From assembly GCA_019114515.1 (NCBI GenBank), contig DXFH01000013.1, positions 1 to 64,000 of the forward strand: a stretch of DNA of 64,000 nt. Reading direction: 5' to 3'. Below, piece after piece: positions 28,119 to 38,651 of this stretch. Positions within the stretch are counted from its first letter, which is position 1. Each line of letters begins with the position of its first letter. The translations under genes were made by a program, and so were the position numbers. The notes below the pieces were generated by a model. The model was not told where the DNA came from, did not search any database, and was given only the letters and a program-made list of their open reading frames with translations. This stretch comes from Candidatus Limosilactobacillus merdigallinarum (lineage in GTDB: Bacteria; Bacillota; Bacilli; Lactobacillales; Lactobacillaceae).

Positions 28119-29957
28119 TTATTCATGCAAGTGATAGTTATAACTAGATACCACAATGTTCTGCCGTGAATTTAATAACGAACGCAGGCGTAAGCTCGTC
28201 TGGTTGTGCAGAGCTAACTGCCATGGATGTTTAGGAATAAACTGTGGCACCAGAACCGTCGTGGAATAGTTGCGTGCCTCTGCTCGTTTAGCAATGACAT
28301 CCACGAACCGCAACGTTGGCGTTGCAATTGACCGGTAAGACGAATGAATATCAACAAACCGGACATCTGGATATTCCGCTTTAAATTCATTTGCCGTCTT
28401 ATGCTCCTTGCCTGGGTTTTCATCAAAGGAAACATGCATGGCAATGACATAGTCCCCAATTGACCGGGCATAGTTGATTGCACCCCGAGTTACCCGCGTT
28501 ACGTTACCAACCAGGACGATAACTGTTGCCCCATCGTAGTCATGCAGCTGAACTTTTTGCTTTTCTGCTACCCGCAGCTGCTGACCAACTTTAATGTAGT
28601 GGCTGTGAATCTTGTAGAACATCCACAGCAGGCAAGGCATGATGATTAAATATGGCCATACATTGCTGAAGTGCTGCCAGAAGAGTGACAATACTAAGGC
28701 TAATGAAATCAATGCACCAGTTAAGTTGATGAATGATTTGTCAATCCACCAACCTTGCCGTTCCCGGAACCAGTGAATGATCATGGCCGACTGTGACAGC
28801 GTGAATGGTACGAAGACACCAACCGCATACAGTGGAATCAGCATGTTAGTTTGACCATGGAAGATCAGAATCAGGATGATCGCACCAATTGCCAAGGAAA
28901 TGATTCCGTTAGAGTAACCCAGACGGTCACCACGATCCATGAAGGCATGTGGCAAGAACTTATCCTTCGCCATGTTATAGGCAAGGATTGGGAAGGCTGA
29001 GAATCCAGTGTTAGCTGCAACTGCCAAAATCATTGCCGTTGATAACTGCAACAGATAGAAGCCAAGGCCACGGCCACCAAAAATAGCAGAACCAATTTGT
29101 GACAAAATCGTCCGTTCTGGGTTTGGCCGAACACCAAGGTAAAAGCCAAAGAAGATAATCGCAATGAAGAAGAAGGCCAGAATACCACTCATAATTGCCA
29201 AAGTGGTGGAAGCATTCTTTTCTTTCGGCTCATTGAAGTTCGGTACCGCGTTGCTGACGGCTTCCACACCGGTCAGTGATGAAGAACCAGCTGAGAAGGC
29301 CCGTACAAACAGAACAAAGGACATCCCTTCAACAGGAGTACCATAGTCGGCTGGCGCAGCATAATGTACCCGTCCGGTAACAATATTGAAAGCCCCAAAG
29401 GCAATCATAACCGTCATCATAATGACGAAAAAGTATACCGGCACCGTTAAAAAGTTGGCACTTTCACTCATACCCCGTAAGTTCATGAACATGATCAGCA
29501 AAACAATGATCACTGAAATAGGTACGGAGTAATGATACAGTGCTGGAATCGCAGAAGTAATCGCTTCGGTACCAGAGGTGGTTGATACGGCCACGGTCAA
29601 CATATAGTCGACTAAGAGTGAGCCACCTGCAATTAAACCACCATTCTGTCCCCAGTTCTTCGTGGCAACGATATATGCACCACCACCACTAGGGTAAGCG
29701 TGAATAATCTGTTGGTAAGACAACGTAATGGCTAACAGCAAAATTAGCACAATTCCGGCGATTGGAATTGAATACCACATTGCCAGTGCTGATAGAGTTA
29801 CCAACACGCTAACAATTTGTTCTGGCCCGTATGCCACAGACGAAATCGCGTCTGACGAAAGCATTGCCAGTGCTTTAAATTTTGTTAGATGAGTTTTACC
29901 TTCATCAAGGGTTTTTAAAGGTTTTCCAATTAAGACCCGTTTAAGGTACCGCCACAT
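28119..29957 (-). CDS. kimA: KimA-type potassium importer (APC superfamily)
   Basis: Closely resembles Bacillus KimA (YdaO), a high-affinity potassium/proton symporter inhibited by c-di-AMP. The 612-residue protein begins WRYLKRVLIGKPLK, then shows LTKFKALAMLSSDAISSVAY, YPSGGGAYIVA, SLLVDYMLTVAVS and NTGFSAFPILAYNMA in the 12-segment membrane part, and a cytosolic C-domain from about residue 460 (TVIVLVGNVTRV to VLVPQFIPKHPWQ). The ATG at 29957 has GGGAGG. Bacillus kimA lies behind a c-di-AMP riboswitch; the 147-base upstream region here has a sigma-A promoter but is too short and lacks the riboswitch motifs. Confidence 0.9.
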   Translation of the reverse strand: MWRYLKRVLIGKPLKTLDEGKTHLTKFKALAMLSSDAISSVAYGPEQIVSVLVTLSALAMWYSIPIAGIVLILLLAITLSYQQIIHAYPSGGGAYIVATKNWGQNGGLIAGGSLLVDYMLTVAVSTTSGTEAITSAIPALYHYSVPISVIIVLLIMFMNLRGMSESANFLTVPVYFFVIMMTVMIAFGAFNIVTGRVHYAAPADYGTPVEGMSFVLFVRAFSAGSSSLTGVEAVSNAVPNFNEPKEKNASTTLAIMSGILAFFFIAIIFFGFYLGVRPNPERTILSQIGSAIFGGRGLGFYLLQLSTAMILAVAANTGFSAFPILAYNMAKDKFLPHAFMDRGDRLGYSNGIISLAIGAIILILIFHGQTNMLIPLYAVGVFVPFTLSQSAMIIHWFRERQGWWIDKSFINLTGALISLALVLSLFWQHFSNVWPYLIIMPCLLWMFYKIHSHYIKVGQQLRVAEKQKVQLHDYDGATVIVLVGNVTRVTRGAINYARSIGDYVIAMHVSFDENPGKEHKTANEFKAEYPDVRFVDIHSSYRSIATPTLRFVDVIAKRAEARNYSTTVLVPQFIPKHPWQLALHNQTSLRLRSLLNSRQNIVVSSYNYHLHE

Positions 29958-30028
29958 CTATCTTCCCTCCCAACTTCATAATTTAGTCAGTCAGATTTTG
30001 TTTTAACTAATTGAGATAACTAGTCAAT

Positions 30029-30058
30029 ATTATAATTTATCAAATTCTTTTGCAACAA
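30029..30058 (-). promoter_or_regulatory. Promoter of kimA
   Basis: Perfect TATAAT (30034-30029 on the minus strand) with TTGTTG 18 bases upstream, about 70 bases before the kimA start codon. Confidence 0.6.
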
Positions 30059-30104
30059 ACGTAAGTTAACTTCCATCTCAATTACGGATAATTGTTCATT
30101 AAAC

Positions 30105-31694
30105 CTATACTCGATCGTTTACCTGTTGAGCTGCCGGATCCATTTCTGGCAAGTGACTGCAAACGCCCCACCAATAGAAGAACAAAGAGATCACTGTGAT
30201 AACCAATAAGTCCCATGGATAGCGAATCCAATTTTGCCCACCAAAGCCATCGCTGCCGACGTAAGACATCACCGAAATAAAGATCAGATAAGTGATCAGC
30301 CAAGCACTGCTCTTTAACTGTTGTCCCCAGTTGCCATGCTGATACCGTAATTCATAATAAAGGTAAATTGGCAATCCCATACCAATTACCACAATGACTT
30401 GAATGGTCGTTGGCCACTTTGTCCAGTAAATTGCTAGACTTGCTAAGACAAAGGCAAAGGGTGCCATCCATGACATATAGCGGAGAGCAAAAGGTCGCTT
30501 TAAGTCTGGACGCATTCTGCGCAATGCAATCACTGTTACTGGACCAGTTAAGTACGCAATGAGCGTCGATCCAGTGATTACGGTGGCCAACAGGCTCCAG
30601 TTACGAAAGACATTCACCAAGATCACTGCCAAGATGAAATCCGTCACCATCGCAAACCGCGGAATCATGTAGCGACGTGCTAAACGACCAAGCCACTGTG
30701 GCAAGTGCTTAGTGTGTGTCATAGCAGCCAGTGCCCGCGAGGCAGTGGCAACAAAAGCAACTCCGGTCCCAAATGGTGAGACAAAGGCATCCATATATAG
30801 CAAAATGGCCAACCAATTCATGCCTAGAATAATAGCGATATCGGCAAACGGCGATGTAAAGTTAATCCCATGCCAACCCGCCTTCGCCAGTGTATTAGGA
30901 TTAACGGCACCAATAAAGGCAACTTGCAGCATAATGTAGATGATGGCGGTGATGATCATTGAAATAAGGACGCCGCGCACAATATTCTTATGCGGATTGA
31001 CCATTTCACCACCCATATTGATAATGGCCTGAAAGGCATCATAAGACATAATGATTCCAGAGACTGAAGCGGCTTCGAAAATTGACCGACTACCATAAGG
31101 CATAAAAGTCTGTACACTACTACCAAAGTTAGCTGGATGAAATCCACTGATTAACAGCATCAGGATCGTTAACGTCGGCAAAGCAATTTTAAATACGGAA
31201 ATTAAGTTGGTGAAACGAGTCATCAGTTTGACTGACCAAAAGTTGATCAGCGTAAAGATCAACATGAACAAGACGACAACCAAGATACCAGTTGTTGTCA
31301 CATTGCCGTTTTTAATAAAATGATGGGTCCAGTTAGCCCAGCTCCACGGCCAAGAGCTCATGTACTGAACTGACGCCACTGCTTCCATCGGGACTAACGT
31401 AATCAATGAAATCCAATTAGCCCAAGCGGCAATAAAACCAAGCAGTTGACCATGGCTATACTGCGCATAGCGACTCATCCCGCCACTTTCGGGAAACATC
31501 GCCCCTAACTCAACATACGTCAGTGAAATCGATATAATAATTACTGCACCTAAAATCCAGGAAATAATGGCTGCTGGGCCTGCTACTCTAGCGGCAGTAC
31601 CAGCCCCAAAAAGCCAGCCCGAACCGATAAGTGAATTAAGTGCCAGCATAATTCCAGAGAATAAGCTAATTCGATGAATCTTTGGCTTTTCCAA
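30105..31694 (-). CDS. APC-superfamily amino acid permease, YveA-like
   Basis: The 529-residue membrane protein has about 12 to 14 hydrophobic segments. The N-terminal motif NSLIGSGWLFGAGTAAR, then AGPAAIISWILGA, YVELGAMFPESGG and YAQYSHG, resemble Bacillus YveA, an aspartate/proton symporter. The substrate is inferred only. Translation probably begins at a TTG (31694) with GGGAG nine bases upstream. The gene is downstream of groEL, separated by the groEL terminator and a folded repeat element. Confidence 0.82.
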   Translation of the reverse strand: MEKPKIHRISLFSGIMLALNSLIGSGWLFGAGTAARVAGPAAIISWILGAVIIISISLTYVELGAMFPESGGMSRYAQYSHGQLLGFIAAWANWISLITLVPMEAVASVQYMSSWPWSWANWTHHFIKNGNVTTTGILVVVLFMLIFTLINFWSVKLMTRFTNLISVFKIALPTLTILMLLISGFHPANFGSSVQTFMPYGSRSIFEAASVSGIIMSYDAFQAIINMGGEMVNPHKNIVRGVLISMIITAIIYIMLQVAFIGAVNPNTLAKAGWHGINFTSPFADIAIILGMNWLAILLYMDAFVSPFGTGVAFVATASRALAAMTHTKHLPQWLGRLARRYMIPRFAMVTDFILAVILVNVFRNWSLLATVITGSTLIAYLTGPVTVIALRRMRPDLKRPFALRYMSWMAPFAFVLASLAIYWTKWPTTIQVIVVIGMGLPIYLYYELRYQHGNWGQQLKSSAWLITYLIFISVMSYVGSDGFGGQNWIRYPWDLLVITVISLFFYWWGVCSHLPEMDPAAQQVNDRV

Positions 31695-31800
31695 TCTGTC
31701 TCACTCCCTTGCCTTACAAACAATATTAAGCATTACTTTACCATAAGCCGGCAAAATGAGAAGAGGATTAAACAAAATATTTCCCGGGAAATGCAAAAAT

Positions 31801-31923
31801 GAGGACGTGACATAAGTCCTTCTACATAGATTAAAAGCGAACAACGCAGTACACAAATGAGGTCCAAAGTTCGACCTCTATTTGTGTTCGCGGGGGTGTT
31901 AAACGACTTCTGTCACACTCCCT
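31801..31923. repeat. Folded intergenic repeat element, long copy
   Basis: The ends are imperfect inverted repeats: GAGGACGTGACATAAGTC at 31801-31818 and GACTTCTGTCACACTCCC near 31905-31922. Inside is a second strong hairpin made by ACACAAAT-AGGTC and GACCT-ATTTGTGT, itself bracketed by GCGAAC and GTTCGC. The right end shares 24 identical bases with the element at 45446-45501 (31900-31923 and 45473-45496). It lies between groEL and the YveA-like permease and holds no open reading frame. It could be a non-autonomous mobile repeat or a structured RNA leader. Confidence 0.7.
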
Positions 31924-31931
31924 ATTAATAC

Positions 31932-31975
31932 AGAAAAACGCCAAGCATTCAGTCTTTAAATGCTTGGCGTTTTTG
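31932..31975 (-). terminator. Terminator of groESL
   Basis: A 13-bp perfect stem, AACGCCAAGCATT / AATGCTTGGCGTT, with T runs, about 70 bases after the groEL stop codon. Confidence 0.88.
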
Positions 31976-32046
31976 TGAATTATACTCTCAACTTACGCTC
32001 GAGATTATAAGCGTAAGCTGAAATTATTTTATTTAATGATGGGAGA

Positions 32047-33696
<1,650 letters not shown>

Positions 33697-33718
33697 TCAT
33701 CTAACTTGGCATTTTAAT

Positions 33719-34003
33719 TTAGTCGATAACGGCAACTAAATCTTTTTCGTGAACAACCAAGTACTTTTGGCCTTCATATTCCACTTCGTTGCCAGCGTAC
33801 TTGTCAAAGAGAACCTTGTCGCCTTCCTTAACGGCAACAGGAACCTTTGTACCGTTGTCTAACATACGGCCTTCACCAACAGCAACAACTTCGCCAGTAG
33901 TTGGCTTATCCTTAGCATTAGATGCTAAAACAATGCCACCAACGGTTTGTTCTTCATTTTCTTGCGCCTTCAGAACCACGCGATCTCCTAATGGTTTTAA
34001 CAC
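33719..34003 (-). CDS. groES: Co-chaperonin GroES (10 kDa)
   Basis: Forms the lid of the GroEL chamber. The 94-residue protein is standard length: the N-terminus is [12 protein letters not shown], the mobile loop is around [16 protein letters not shown], and the C-terminus is EKDLVAVID. Translation begins at a GTG (34003) with GGAGGG nearby; an in-frame ATG 39 bases upstream has no such support and would lengthen the protein abnormally. It is the first gene of groES-groEL. Confidence 0.98.
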   Translation of the reverse strand: MLKPLGDRVVLKAQENEEQTVGGIVLASNAKDKPTTGEVVAVGEGRMLDNGTKVPVAVKEGDKVLFDKYAGNEVEYEGQKYLVVHEKDLVAVID

Positions 34004-34035
34004 GTTAATCCCTCCATCATTGCTTTTTATTTTAA

Positions 34036-34062
34036 TTAGCACTCACCTTAGTGAGGTGTTAG
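34036..34062 (-). promoter_or_regulatory. Degenerate second CIRCE-like element at groES
   Basis: A perfect left arm TTAGCACTC with, nine bases on, a poorly matching right arm AGGTGTTAG (5 of 9 positions). It sits next to the better CIRCE, nearer groES. Tandem CIRCE elements are known at groE operons; this one may be decayed. Confidence 0.45.
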
Positions 34063-34085
34063 CACTCAGATGATCCAAGTGCTAA
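34059..34085 (-). promoter_or_regulatory. CIRCE element of groESL (HrcA operator)
   Basis: TTAGCACTC, nine bases, then AAGTGCTAA: 17 of 18 consensus arm positions. It lies just downstream of the groESL promoter, the usual HrcA repression position. Confidence 0.93.
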
Positions 34086-34096
34086 TTACAGTTTCT

Positions 34097-34124
34097 ACTA
34101 TACCATCCTCTTACGGAATTGCAA
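34097..34124 (-). promoter_or_regulatory. Sigma-A promoter of groESL
   Basis: On the minus strand, TTGCAA (34124-34119) and TATAGT (34102-34097) with a 16-base spacer, immediately upstream of the CIRCE elements. Confidence 0.7.
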
Positions 34125-34152
34125 CCACAAAGTTTGACTAATTTTGACTATT

Positions 34153-34194
34153 AAAAAAACGTGGTTAAAATCTCAACGACTTTAGCCACGTTTG
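34153..34194 (-). terminator. Terminator of rex
   Basis: Stem AAACGTGG-TAAA / TTTA-CCACGTTT (one G-T pair) followed on the minus strand by seven T. It separates rex from the groESL promoter. Confidence 0.85.
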
Positions 34195-34262
34195 TGATAT
34201 AAAATTTGTCTCTGCTTAGTGATTATTGCTGCAATGCGCACTAACAGACAGCTTATTCCTAA

Positions 34263-34916
34263 TTACTTCTGTTCATCCTTAGTGTTCAGCCGGTTGCTTT
34301 CAATAAAGTAAGTCAGTGTCTGTAATTCATTCGTCATGTCAATATTTTGAACCTGAACGTCCTTCGGCACAGACAGACGAACCGGTGAGAAGTTTAGAAT
34401 ACCATGGACACCAGCAGAAATCAGCTGGTCAGTTACCTTCTGAGCTTGAGAAGCCGGGACCGTTAAAATGACAATATCGATCTGCTGGTCCTTAATCTGT
34501 TCCACTAATTCATCTGCTGGGTAAACCGGGATCCCACTCTTAATGGTATTAGCCAATTCCTTTTTCGGATCAAAGGCTGCACTAATACGCAGGTTAGTAT
34601 TCTGGTGGAAGTTATAGTTCATCAAAGCACTGCCTAAACTACCAACACCTACTAACGCCACACTGGTTAACTTATCCTGGTTTAAAATGCCCCGGAAGAA
34701 TTTAAGCAGGTTTTCAACGTCATAGCCATAGCCACGCTTACCTAGTTCACCAAAATACGAAAAATCACGTCGAATGGTTGCAGAGTCAACCTGCACTGCT
34801 TTTGATAATTCAGTAGATGATACACGCTTTTTATTTGCGTTGAGCAAAACGTTTAAATAACGGTAATAAACCGGTAGCCGCCTAGCCGTTGCTCGCGGAA
34901 TTTTTCGATTGGCCAC
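34263..34916 (-). CDS. rex: Redox-sensing transcriptional repressor Rex
   Basis: Rex binds DNA when NAD+ is high and is released by NADH; it controls fermentation genes. The protein is about 217 residues: an N-terminal winged helix ([17 protein letters not shown], then [23 protein letters not shown]) and a Rossmann domain with GVGSLGSAL, ending with a domain-swapped helix. A GTG at 34916 is taken as the start because GGAGG is eight bases upstream and the product matches Bacillus Rex; ATGs at 34922 and 34931 are poorly placed. A Rex operator overlaps its own start site, and adhE in this window also carries Rex sites. Confidence 0.95.
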   Translation of the reverse strand: MANRKIPRATARRLPVYYRYLNVLLNANKKRVSSTELSKAVQVDSATIRRDFSYFGELGKRGYGYDVENLLKFFRGILNQDKLTSVALVGVGSLGSALMNYNFHQNTNLRISAAFDPKKELANTIKSGIPVYPADELVEQIKDQQIDIVILTVPASQAQKVTDQLISAGVHGILNFSPVRLSVPKDVQVQNIDMTNELQTLTYFIESNRLNTKDEQK

Positions 34917-34943
34917 AACCATTTCCTCCATTCGTCCATTAGT

Positions 34944-34961
34944 TTGTGAAATAATCCACTA
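34944..34961 (-). promoter_or_regulatory. Candidate Rex operator upstream of rex
   Basis: TTGTGAA-ATAA-TCCACTA: the left half is perfect and the right half matches TTCACAA at 5 of 7 positions. It lies directly downstream of the -10 box of the rex promoter, so binding would block transcription. Negative autoregulation by Rex is inferred. Confidence 0.65.
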
Positions 34962-34964
34962 ATC

Positions 34965-34992
34965 ATTTTAGCACTTTCACTAACTTTGTGAA
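34965..34992 (-). promoter_or_regulatory. Sigma-A promoter of rex
   Basis: On the minus strand, TTCACA (34992-34987) and TAAAAT (34970-34965), the latter with an upstream TGC (extended -10), with a 16-base spacer. Confidence 0.7.
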
Positions 34993-35009
34993 CCACCTGT
35001 TTTACGTAA

Positions 35010-35022
35010 AATATGCTAAAAT
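35010..35022 (+). promoter_or_regulatory. Extended -10 promoter of the ABC-F gene
   Basis: TGC directly before TAAAAT at 35017-35022, about 40 bases upstream of the start codon and divergent from the rex promoter. No good -35 is seen. Confidence 0.45.
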
Positions 35023-35062
35023 CAGTTGGGTACTACAAAATAAAGGATTTTGATGAAGAAAA

Positions 35063-37003
35063 ATGTTGTTATTGCAGACAAATAATGTCCTCCGCCGCTT
35101 TGGCGCTGACGTATTATTTCACAATATTAATTTGCAAATGAATGATCATGCAAGGGTTGCGCTTGTTGGCCGAAACGGTGCCGGCAAGACCACCCTATTA
35201 AAGATGATCGCCGGAATCACCGAGCCTGATGAAGGCACAATTACCAAAGTTCAAGGGCTCACGATTGGCTATCTAGCCCAAGATCAGGGACTAGATAGCG
35301 AAAATTCTATCTGGGCTGAACTAGATACGGTCTTTGCCAAACTCCATGCCCAGGAAAAACAACTGCGTGAAATGGAAGTTCAAATGGCAACTGGTCCCCA
35401 CGACGATTCATATGACCGTCTATTAAAGAATTACGATCAACTGCAAACCTTATATAAAAAGGAAGGCGGTTATTCTTATGCTTCGCGCATGCGTGGCGTC
35501 TTGCAGGGATTTGGCTTTGATGAATCTATGTGGCAATTATCAGTCAATTCTTTGTCTGGAGGGCAAAAAACCAAGTTGGCCCTTGCGAAGATTCTTTTAC
35601 AGCAGCCGCAATTATTAATGTTAGACGAACCGACTAACCACCTGGACATGAATGTGCTCAGCTGGCTGGAAGACTACCTGCGTGGATATGATGGTGCACT
35701 CTTAATCGTCACTCACGACCGTTACTTCTTAGATCGTGTCGTTAATGAGGTTTACGACCTGGCAAATGGTACATTAACCCACTATACAGGCAATTATTCA
35801 CAGTTTGTTACCGAAAAGACCCACCGCTTGCAAACAGCGATGAAGCATTATGAACAACAACAAAAAAAGATTGCTAAGCTGGAAGATTATGTTAATCGGA
35901 ATCTTGTGCGGGCATCCACTACCAAACAAGCCCAGGCACGCCGGCGCCAGCTTGAGAAAATGGACCGCTTAGACAAGCCAGTCAATGATGACCAATCGAT
36001 TCACTTTCAGTTCCACCAAGACCATGCTAGCGGCAATGAAGTGCTGGATGTGGATCAGCTAAAGATTGGTTACCACGAGCATGTTTTGGCAGGACCATTG
36101 TCTTTTGCTGAACGTAAGGGCCAGCGTTTTGGCATTATTGGACCTAACGGAATTGGCAAATCAACTTTGCTAAAAACAATCCTTAACCAGTTGCCGGCTA
36201 TCAGTGGTTCCATTCGTTTGGGTGCTAATTTGGATATTGGCTACTATGACCAAGAGCAACAGCAGCTTCATCCCGAAAAGAAAGTTTTAAATGAAGTATG
36301 GGATGACCACCCAGAAATCAACGAAAGTCAAATTCGTTCATTGCTTGGCAGTTTCCTTTTTGTTGGTGACGACGTTTATAAGCAGGTTAGCGAACTAAGC
36401 GGTGGTCAAAAGGCCCGTTTGGAGCTCACCAAGCTATCATTCAAACCCATTAATTTTCTGATTCTCGATGAACCGACCAACCACCTAGACATCGATAGTC
36501 GAGAAGTTTTGGAAACGGCCATCAATGATTTCCCTGGTACCGTTCTTTTCATTTCTCACGACCGTTACTTCCTTAATAAAGTTGCCACCGATATCTTGGC
36601 AATGACCGCTAACGGTATTACCCGCTATCCCGGCAATTATGACGATTACGTAGCAGCAATCGAACAGCAACAAGCGAAGGCAGAAGCCGCATCTGCTCAG
36701 ACAGCAGACACGGTCAGCAAGTCCGCTTCCATTGGTCGGCAGGACTATCGTGCCAGCAAGCAAAAGCAGCGTGACCGTCGAAAGCTGCAACGGGCAGTAG
36801 ATGGCCTAGAAAAGCAGATGGACGAATGGCAACAGAAACACGATGACATCGAAAAGCAAATGAGTACTCCTGAGGTTGCTACCGATATTGCTAAATTAGG
36901 TGACCTGCAAAAAAAGTTGGATGATAGTCAACAGCACCTAGATGATTTAGAAGAACAGTGGACTGAGGCAGCAGAGAAGCTTGAGGAATTCGATCAACAA
37001 TAA
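35063..37003 (+). CDS. ABC-F family ATPase, Uup/YfmR-like
   Basis: ABC-F proteins are soluble double-ABC ATPases that act on ribosomes, for example to resolve stalling, rather than transporters. The 646-residue protein has Walker A GRNGAGKTT (36-44), signature LSGGQKTKLALAK and LDEPTNHLD; then a P-site-tRNA-interaction-motif linker; then GPNGIGKST, LSGGQKARLELTK and a second LDEPTNHLD. The last ~90 residues are charged coiled coil (QKQRDRRKLQRAV onwards), as in Uup. No membrane segments. The ATG at 35063 has only a distant AAAGGA. No sign of a specific antibiotic-resistance type. Confidence 0.9.
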   Translation: MLLLQTNNVLRRFGADVLFHNINLQMNDHARVALVGRNGAGKTTLLKMIAGITEPDEGTITKVQGLTIGYLAQDQGLDSENSIWAELDTVFAKLHAQEKQLREMEVQMATGPHDDSYDRLLKNYDQLQTLYKKEGGYSYASRMRGVLQGFGFDESMWQLSVNSLSGGQKTKLALAKILLQQPQLLMLDEPTNHLDMNVLSWLEDYLRGYDGALLIVTHDRYFLDRVVNEVYDLANGTLTHYTGNYSQFVTEKTHRLQTAMKHYEQQQKKIAKLEDYVNRNLVRASTTKQAQARRRQLEKMDRLDKPVNDDQSIHFQFHQDHASGNEVLDVDQLKIGYHEHVLAGPLSFAERKGQRFGIIGPNGIGKSTLLKTILNQLPAISGSIRLGANLDIGYYDQEQQQLHPEKKVLNEVWDDHPEINESQIRSLLGSFLFVGDDVYKQVSELSGGQKARLELTKLSFKPINFLILDEPTNHLDIDSREVLETAINDFPGTVLFISHDRYFLNKVATDILAMTANGITRYPGNYDDYVAAIEQQQAKAEAASAQTADTVSKSASIGRQDYRASKQKQRDRRKLQRAVDGLEKQMDEWQQKHDDIEKQMSTPEVATDIAKLGDLQKKLDDSQQHLDDLEEQWTEAAEKLEEFDQQ

Positions 37004-37045
37004 AAAAATCCAGCACCTTCATGATAAAGATGCTGGATTTTTTTA
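37004..37045. terminator. Bidirectional terminator between the ABC-F gene and tsaD
   Basis: Stem AATCCAGCA / TGCTGGATT with long A and T runs on both sides. It serves both convergent genes. Confidence 0.88.
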
Positions 37046-38080
37046 TTCTTCTACCGGCGTTAAGCGTGCAAAGGAAAGGCCAGGAATTGCATTGAGGTCT
37101 AAGTCCGCTCGATCACCATGCAAGTAGTTAACATAGCCAGACGCGCCAATCATTGCGGCGTTATCACCACAGTACTTCAGCGGCGCCTGCAGCATCTTGA
37201 CCTGTGGATAGTAACGGGCCATGTCATGGTCAAGCCGTTCACGTAAACCATGATTAGCCGCTACCCCGCCGGCCAAGATCAACTGTTTAACCGGATATTG
37301 ATCTAATGCTGTCATTGTCTTTTCGGCTAAAACGTCAACCACGCTTTGCTGAAAACTAGCCGCCAAATCGTGCTTGTTTAGTTTTTCTCCACGTTGATCA
37401 GCATTATGACAAGTATTGATAAAGGCACTCTTCAAACCGCTAAAACTAAAGTCGAGATTATCTTCATTCTCCATTGCCCGTGGAAAATGGAAGGTATCCT
37501 TGCCTTGATGTGCCCACTCATCAACCGTCTTGCCGGCTGGATAATTAACCCCCATGACCCGGCCAATTTTATCATAGGCTTCGCCAGCCGCATCATCACG
37601 AGTTTCACCAATAATCTGATATTCATGTTCCTTAGGCATGTACACCAATTCTGTATGACCGCCAGAAACCAGTAAAGCCATCTGAGGGAAAACGAATTTG
37701 TCGACAAAGCGGGCCGCATATATATGACCAGCCATGTGGTTAACCGGAATCAATGGCAGGTGATGTGCCCACGCAACTGTTTTGGCTGCGGTGACCCCGA
37801 TTAATAAAGAACCAACCAAGCCAGGACCGTAAGTAACAGCTACTGCGGTTAAATCATCATAGCTAACGTTAGCTTCATCCAACGCTTCATGAATACAACG
37901 TGTGACCCATTCAATATGGTGACGGCTGGCGACTTCGGGAACCACACCACCAAAACGTTGATGACTGGCAATTTGTGTTGCCACAATATTGGACAAAATC
38001 TCTGTGCCGTTTTTAATTACTGCCACACTGGTCTCGTCACAACTCGATTCAAATGCCAGAATTAATTTGTCTTCCGTCAT
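37043..38080 (-). CDS. tsaD: tRNA N6-threonylcarbamoyladenosine synthase subunit TsaD
   Basis: Catalytic subunit that transfers the threonylcarbamoyl group to A37 of ANN-reading tRNAs, together with TsaB and TsaE. The 345-residue protein has [11 protein letters not shown] at about 11-21, metal-binding [20 protein letters not shown] and [13 protein letters not shown]. Its ATG at 38080 lies inside the end of rimI (32-base overlap), giving the operon tsaB-rimI-tsaD. TsaE is not in this window. Confidence 0.97.
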   Translation of the reverse strand: MTEDKLILAFESSCDETSVAVIKNGTEILSNIVATQIASHQRFGGVVPEVASRHHIEWVTRCIHEALDEANVSYDDLTAVAVTYGPGLVGSLLIGVTAAKTVAWAHHLPLIPVNHMAGHIYAARFVDKFVFPQMALLVSGGHTELVYMPKEHEYQIIGETRDDAAGEAYDKIGRVMGVNYPAGKTVDEWAHQGKDTFHFPRAMENEDNLDFSFSGLKSAFINTCHNADQRGEKLNKHDLAASFQQSVVDVLAEKTMTALDQYPVKQLILAGGVAANHGLRERLDHDMARYYPQVKMLQAPLKYCGDNAAMIGASGYVNYLHGDRADLDLNAIPGLSFARLTPVEE

Positions 38081-38651
38081 GATTTTCCTGTTCTCCCCTT
38101 AATACTAAGCTCATTTCGTATGCATCTTCACCGTTATCAACATAATAATGGCGACGCAATCGTGTTTTCATAAATCCTAATCTTTCATATAAACTCTGGG
38201 CTTCTATATTCGAACGCCGGACTTCCAACGACATTGTCTTCATCCCGCATTTGCGGCTCACCATCATGAGAATGTCAAAAAGCTTACTGCCTAATCCCTG
38301 GCGCTGAAAACTTGGTAATACTCCAATGTTAGTGACATGACTATCTGCTTCGTAATCATTGATCGACAAGCCTGCAAAACCCAGCACCTGGCCATTTTCC
38401 TTGTCTTGTGCAACTAAGTATAGGCGCCGCTTATGGCGTAATTCCACTTCAAAAGCGTTATTATCCCATGGAACAAACCCATAAATTGCTTTTTCGATTG
38501 CCACCATTGACGGGATCAAACCAGCAGTTGCCTGTCGAATGATAATCATTGAATGGCCAATTAAAACCGTTCGTGGAGCAAATCGCATGGTTTCTGTGCC
38601 AACATACGGCATGAAAAGGCCTGCTAGCTGTTGTTTAAACTTCCTCAACAT
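38049..38651 (-). CDS. rimI: Ribosomal protein S18 alanine N-acetyltransferase-like GNAT enzyme
   Basis: GNAT-fold acetyltransferase placed between tsaB and tsaD, where RimI homologues usually lie. The protein is about 200 residues. The acetyl-CoA-binding signature is [17 protein letters not shown], and [20 protein letters not shown] is typical of RimI. The N-terminus carries about 30 residues before the GNAT domain ([10 protein letters not shown]). The start is uncertain: the ATG at 38651 overlaps tsaB by 17 bases with no strong ribosome binding site, and later ATGs are possible. The protein substrate in this organism is not shown by the sequence. Confidence 0.88.
   Translation of the reverse strand: MLRKFKQQLAGLFMPYVGTETMRFAPRTVLIGHSMIIIRQATAGLIPSMVAIEKAIYGFVPWDNNAFEVELRHKRRLYLVAQDKENGQVLGFAGLSINDYEADSHVTNIGVLPSFQRQGLGSKLFDILMMVSRKCGMKTMSLEVRRSNIEAQSLYERLGFMKTRLRRHYYVDNGEDAYEMSLVLRGEQENHDGRQINSGI

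Noticed and set aside
29958-30104. c-di-AMP riboswitch expected upstream of kimA
   Set aside because: The gap is only 147 bases, AT-rich, without the conserved riboswitch stems; only a promoter and ribosome binding site are visible.
31695-31800. T-box or other amino-acid riboswitch ahead of the YveA-like permease
   Set aside because: No T-box sequence or tRNA-specifier stem was found; the region holds only the leader and the end of the repeat element.
35063-37003. ABC-F protein as an antibiotic resistance determinant
   Set aside because: The C-terminal coiled coil and sequence motifs fit the housekeeping Uup/YfmR group rather than the Vga/Lsa/Msr resistance groups.
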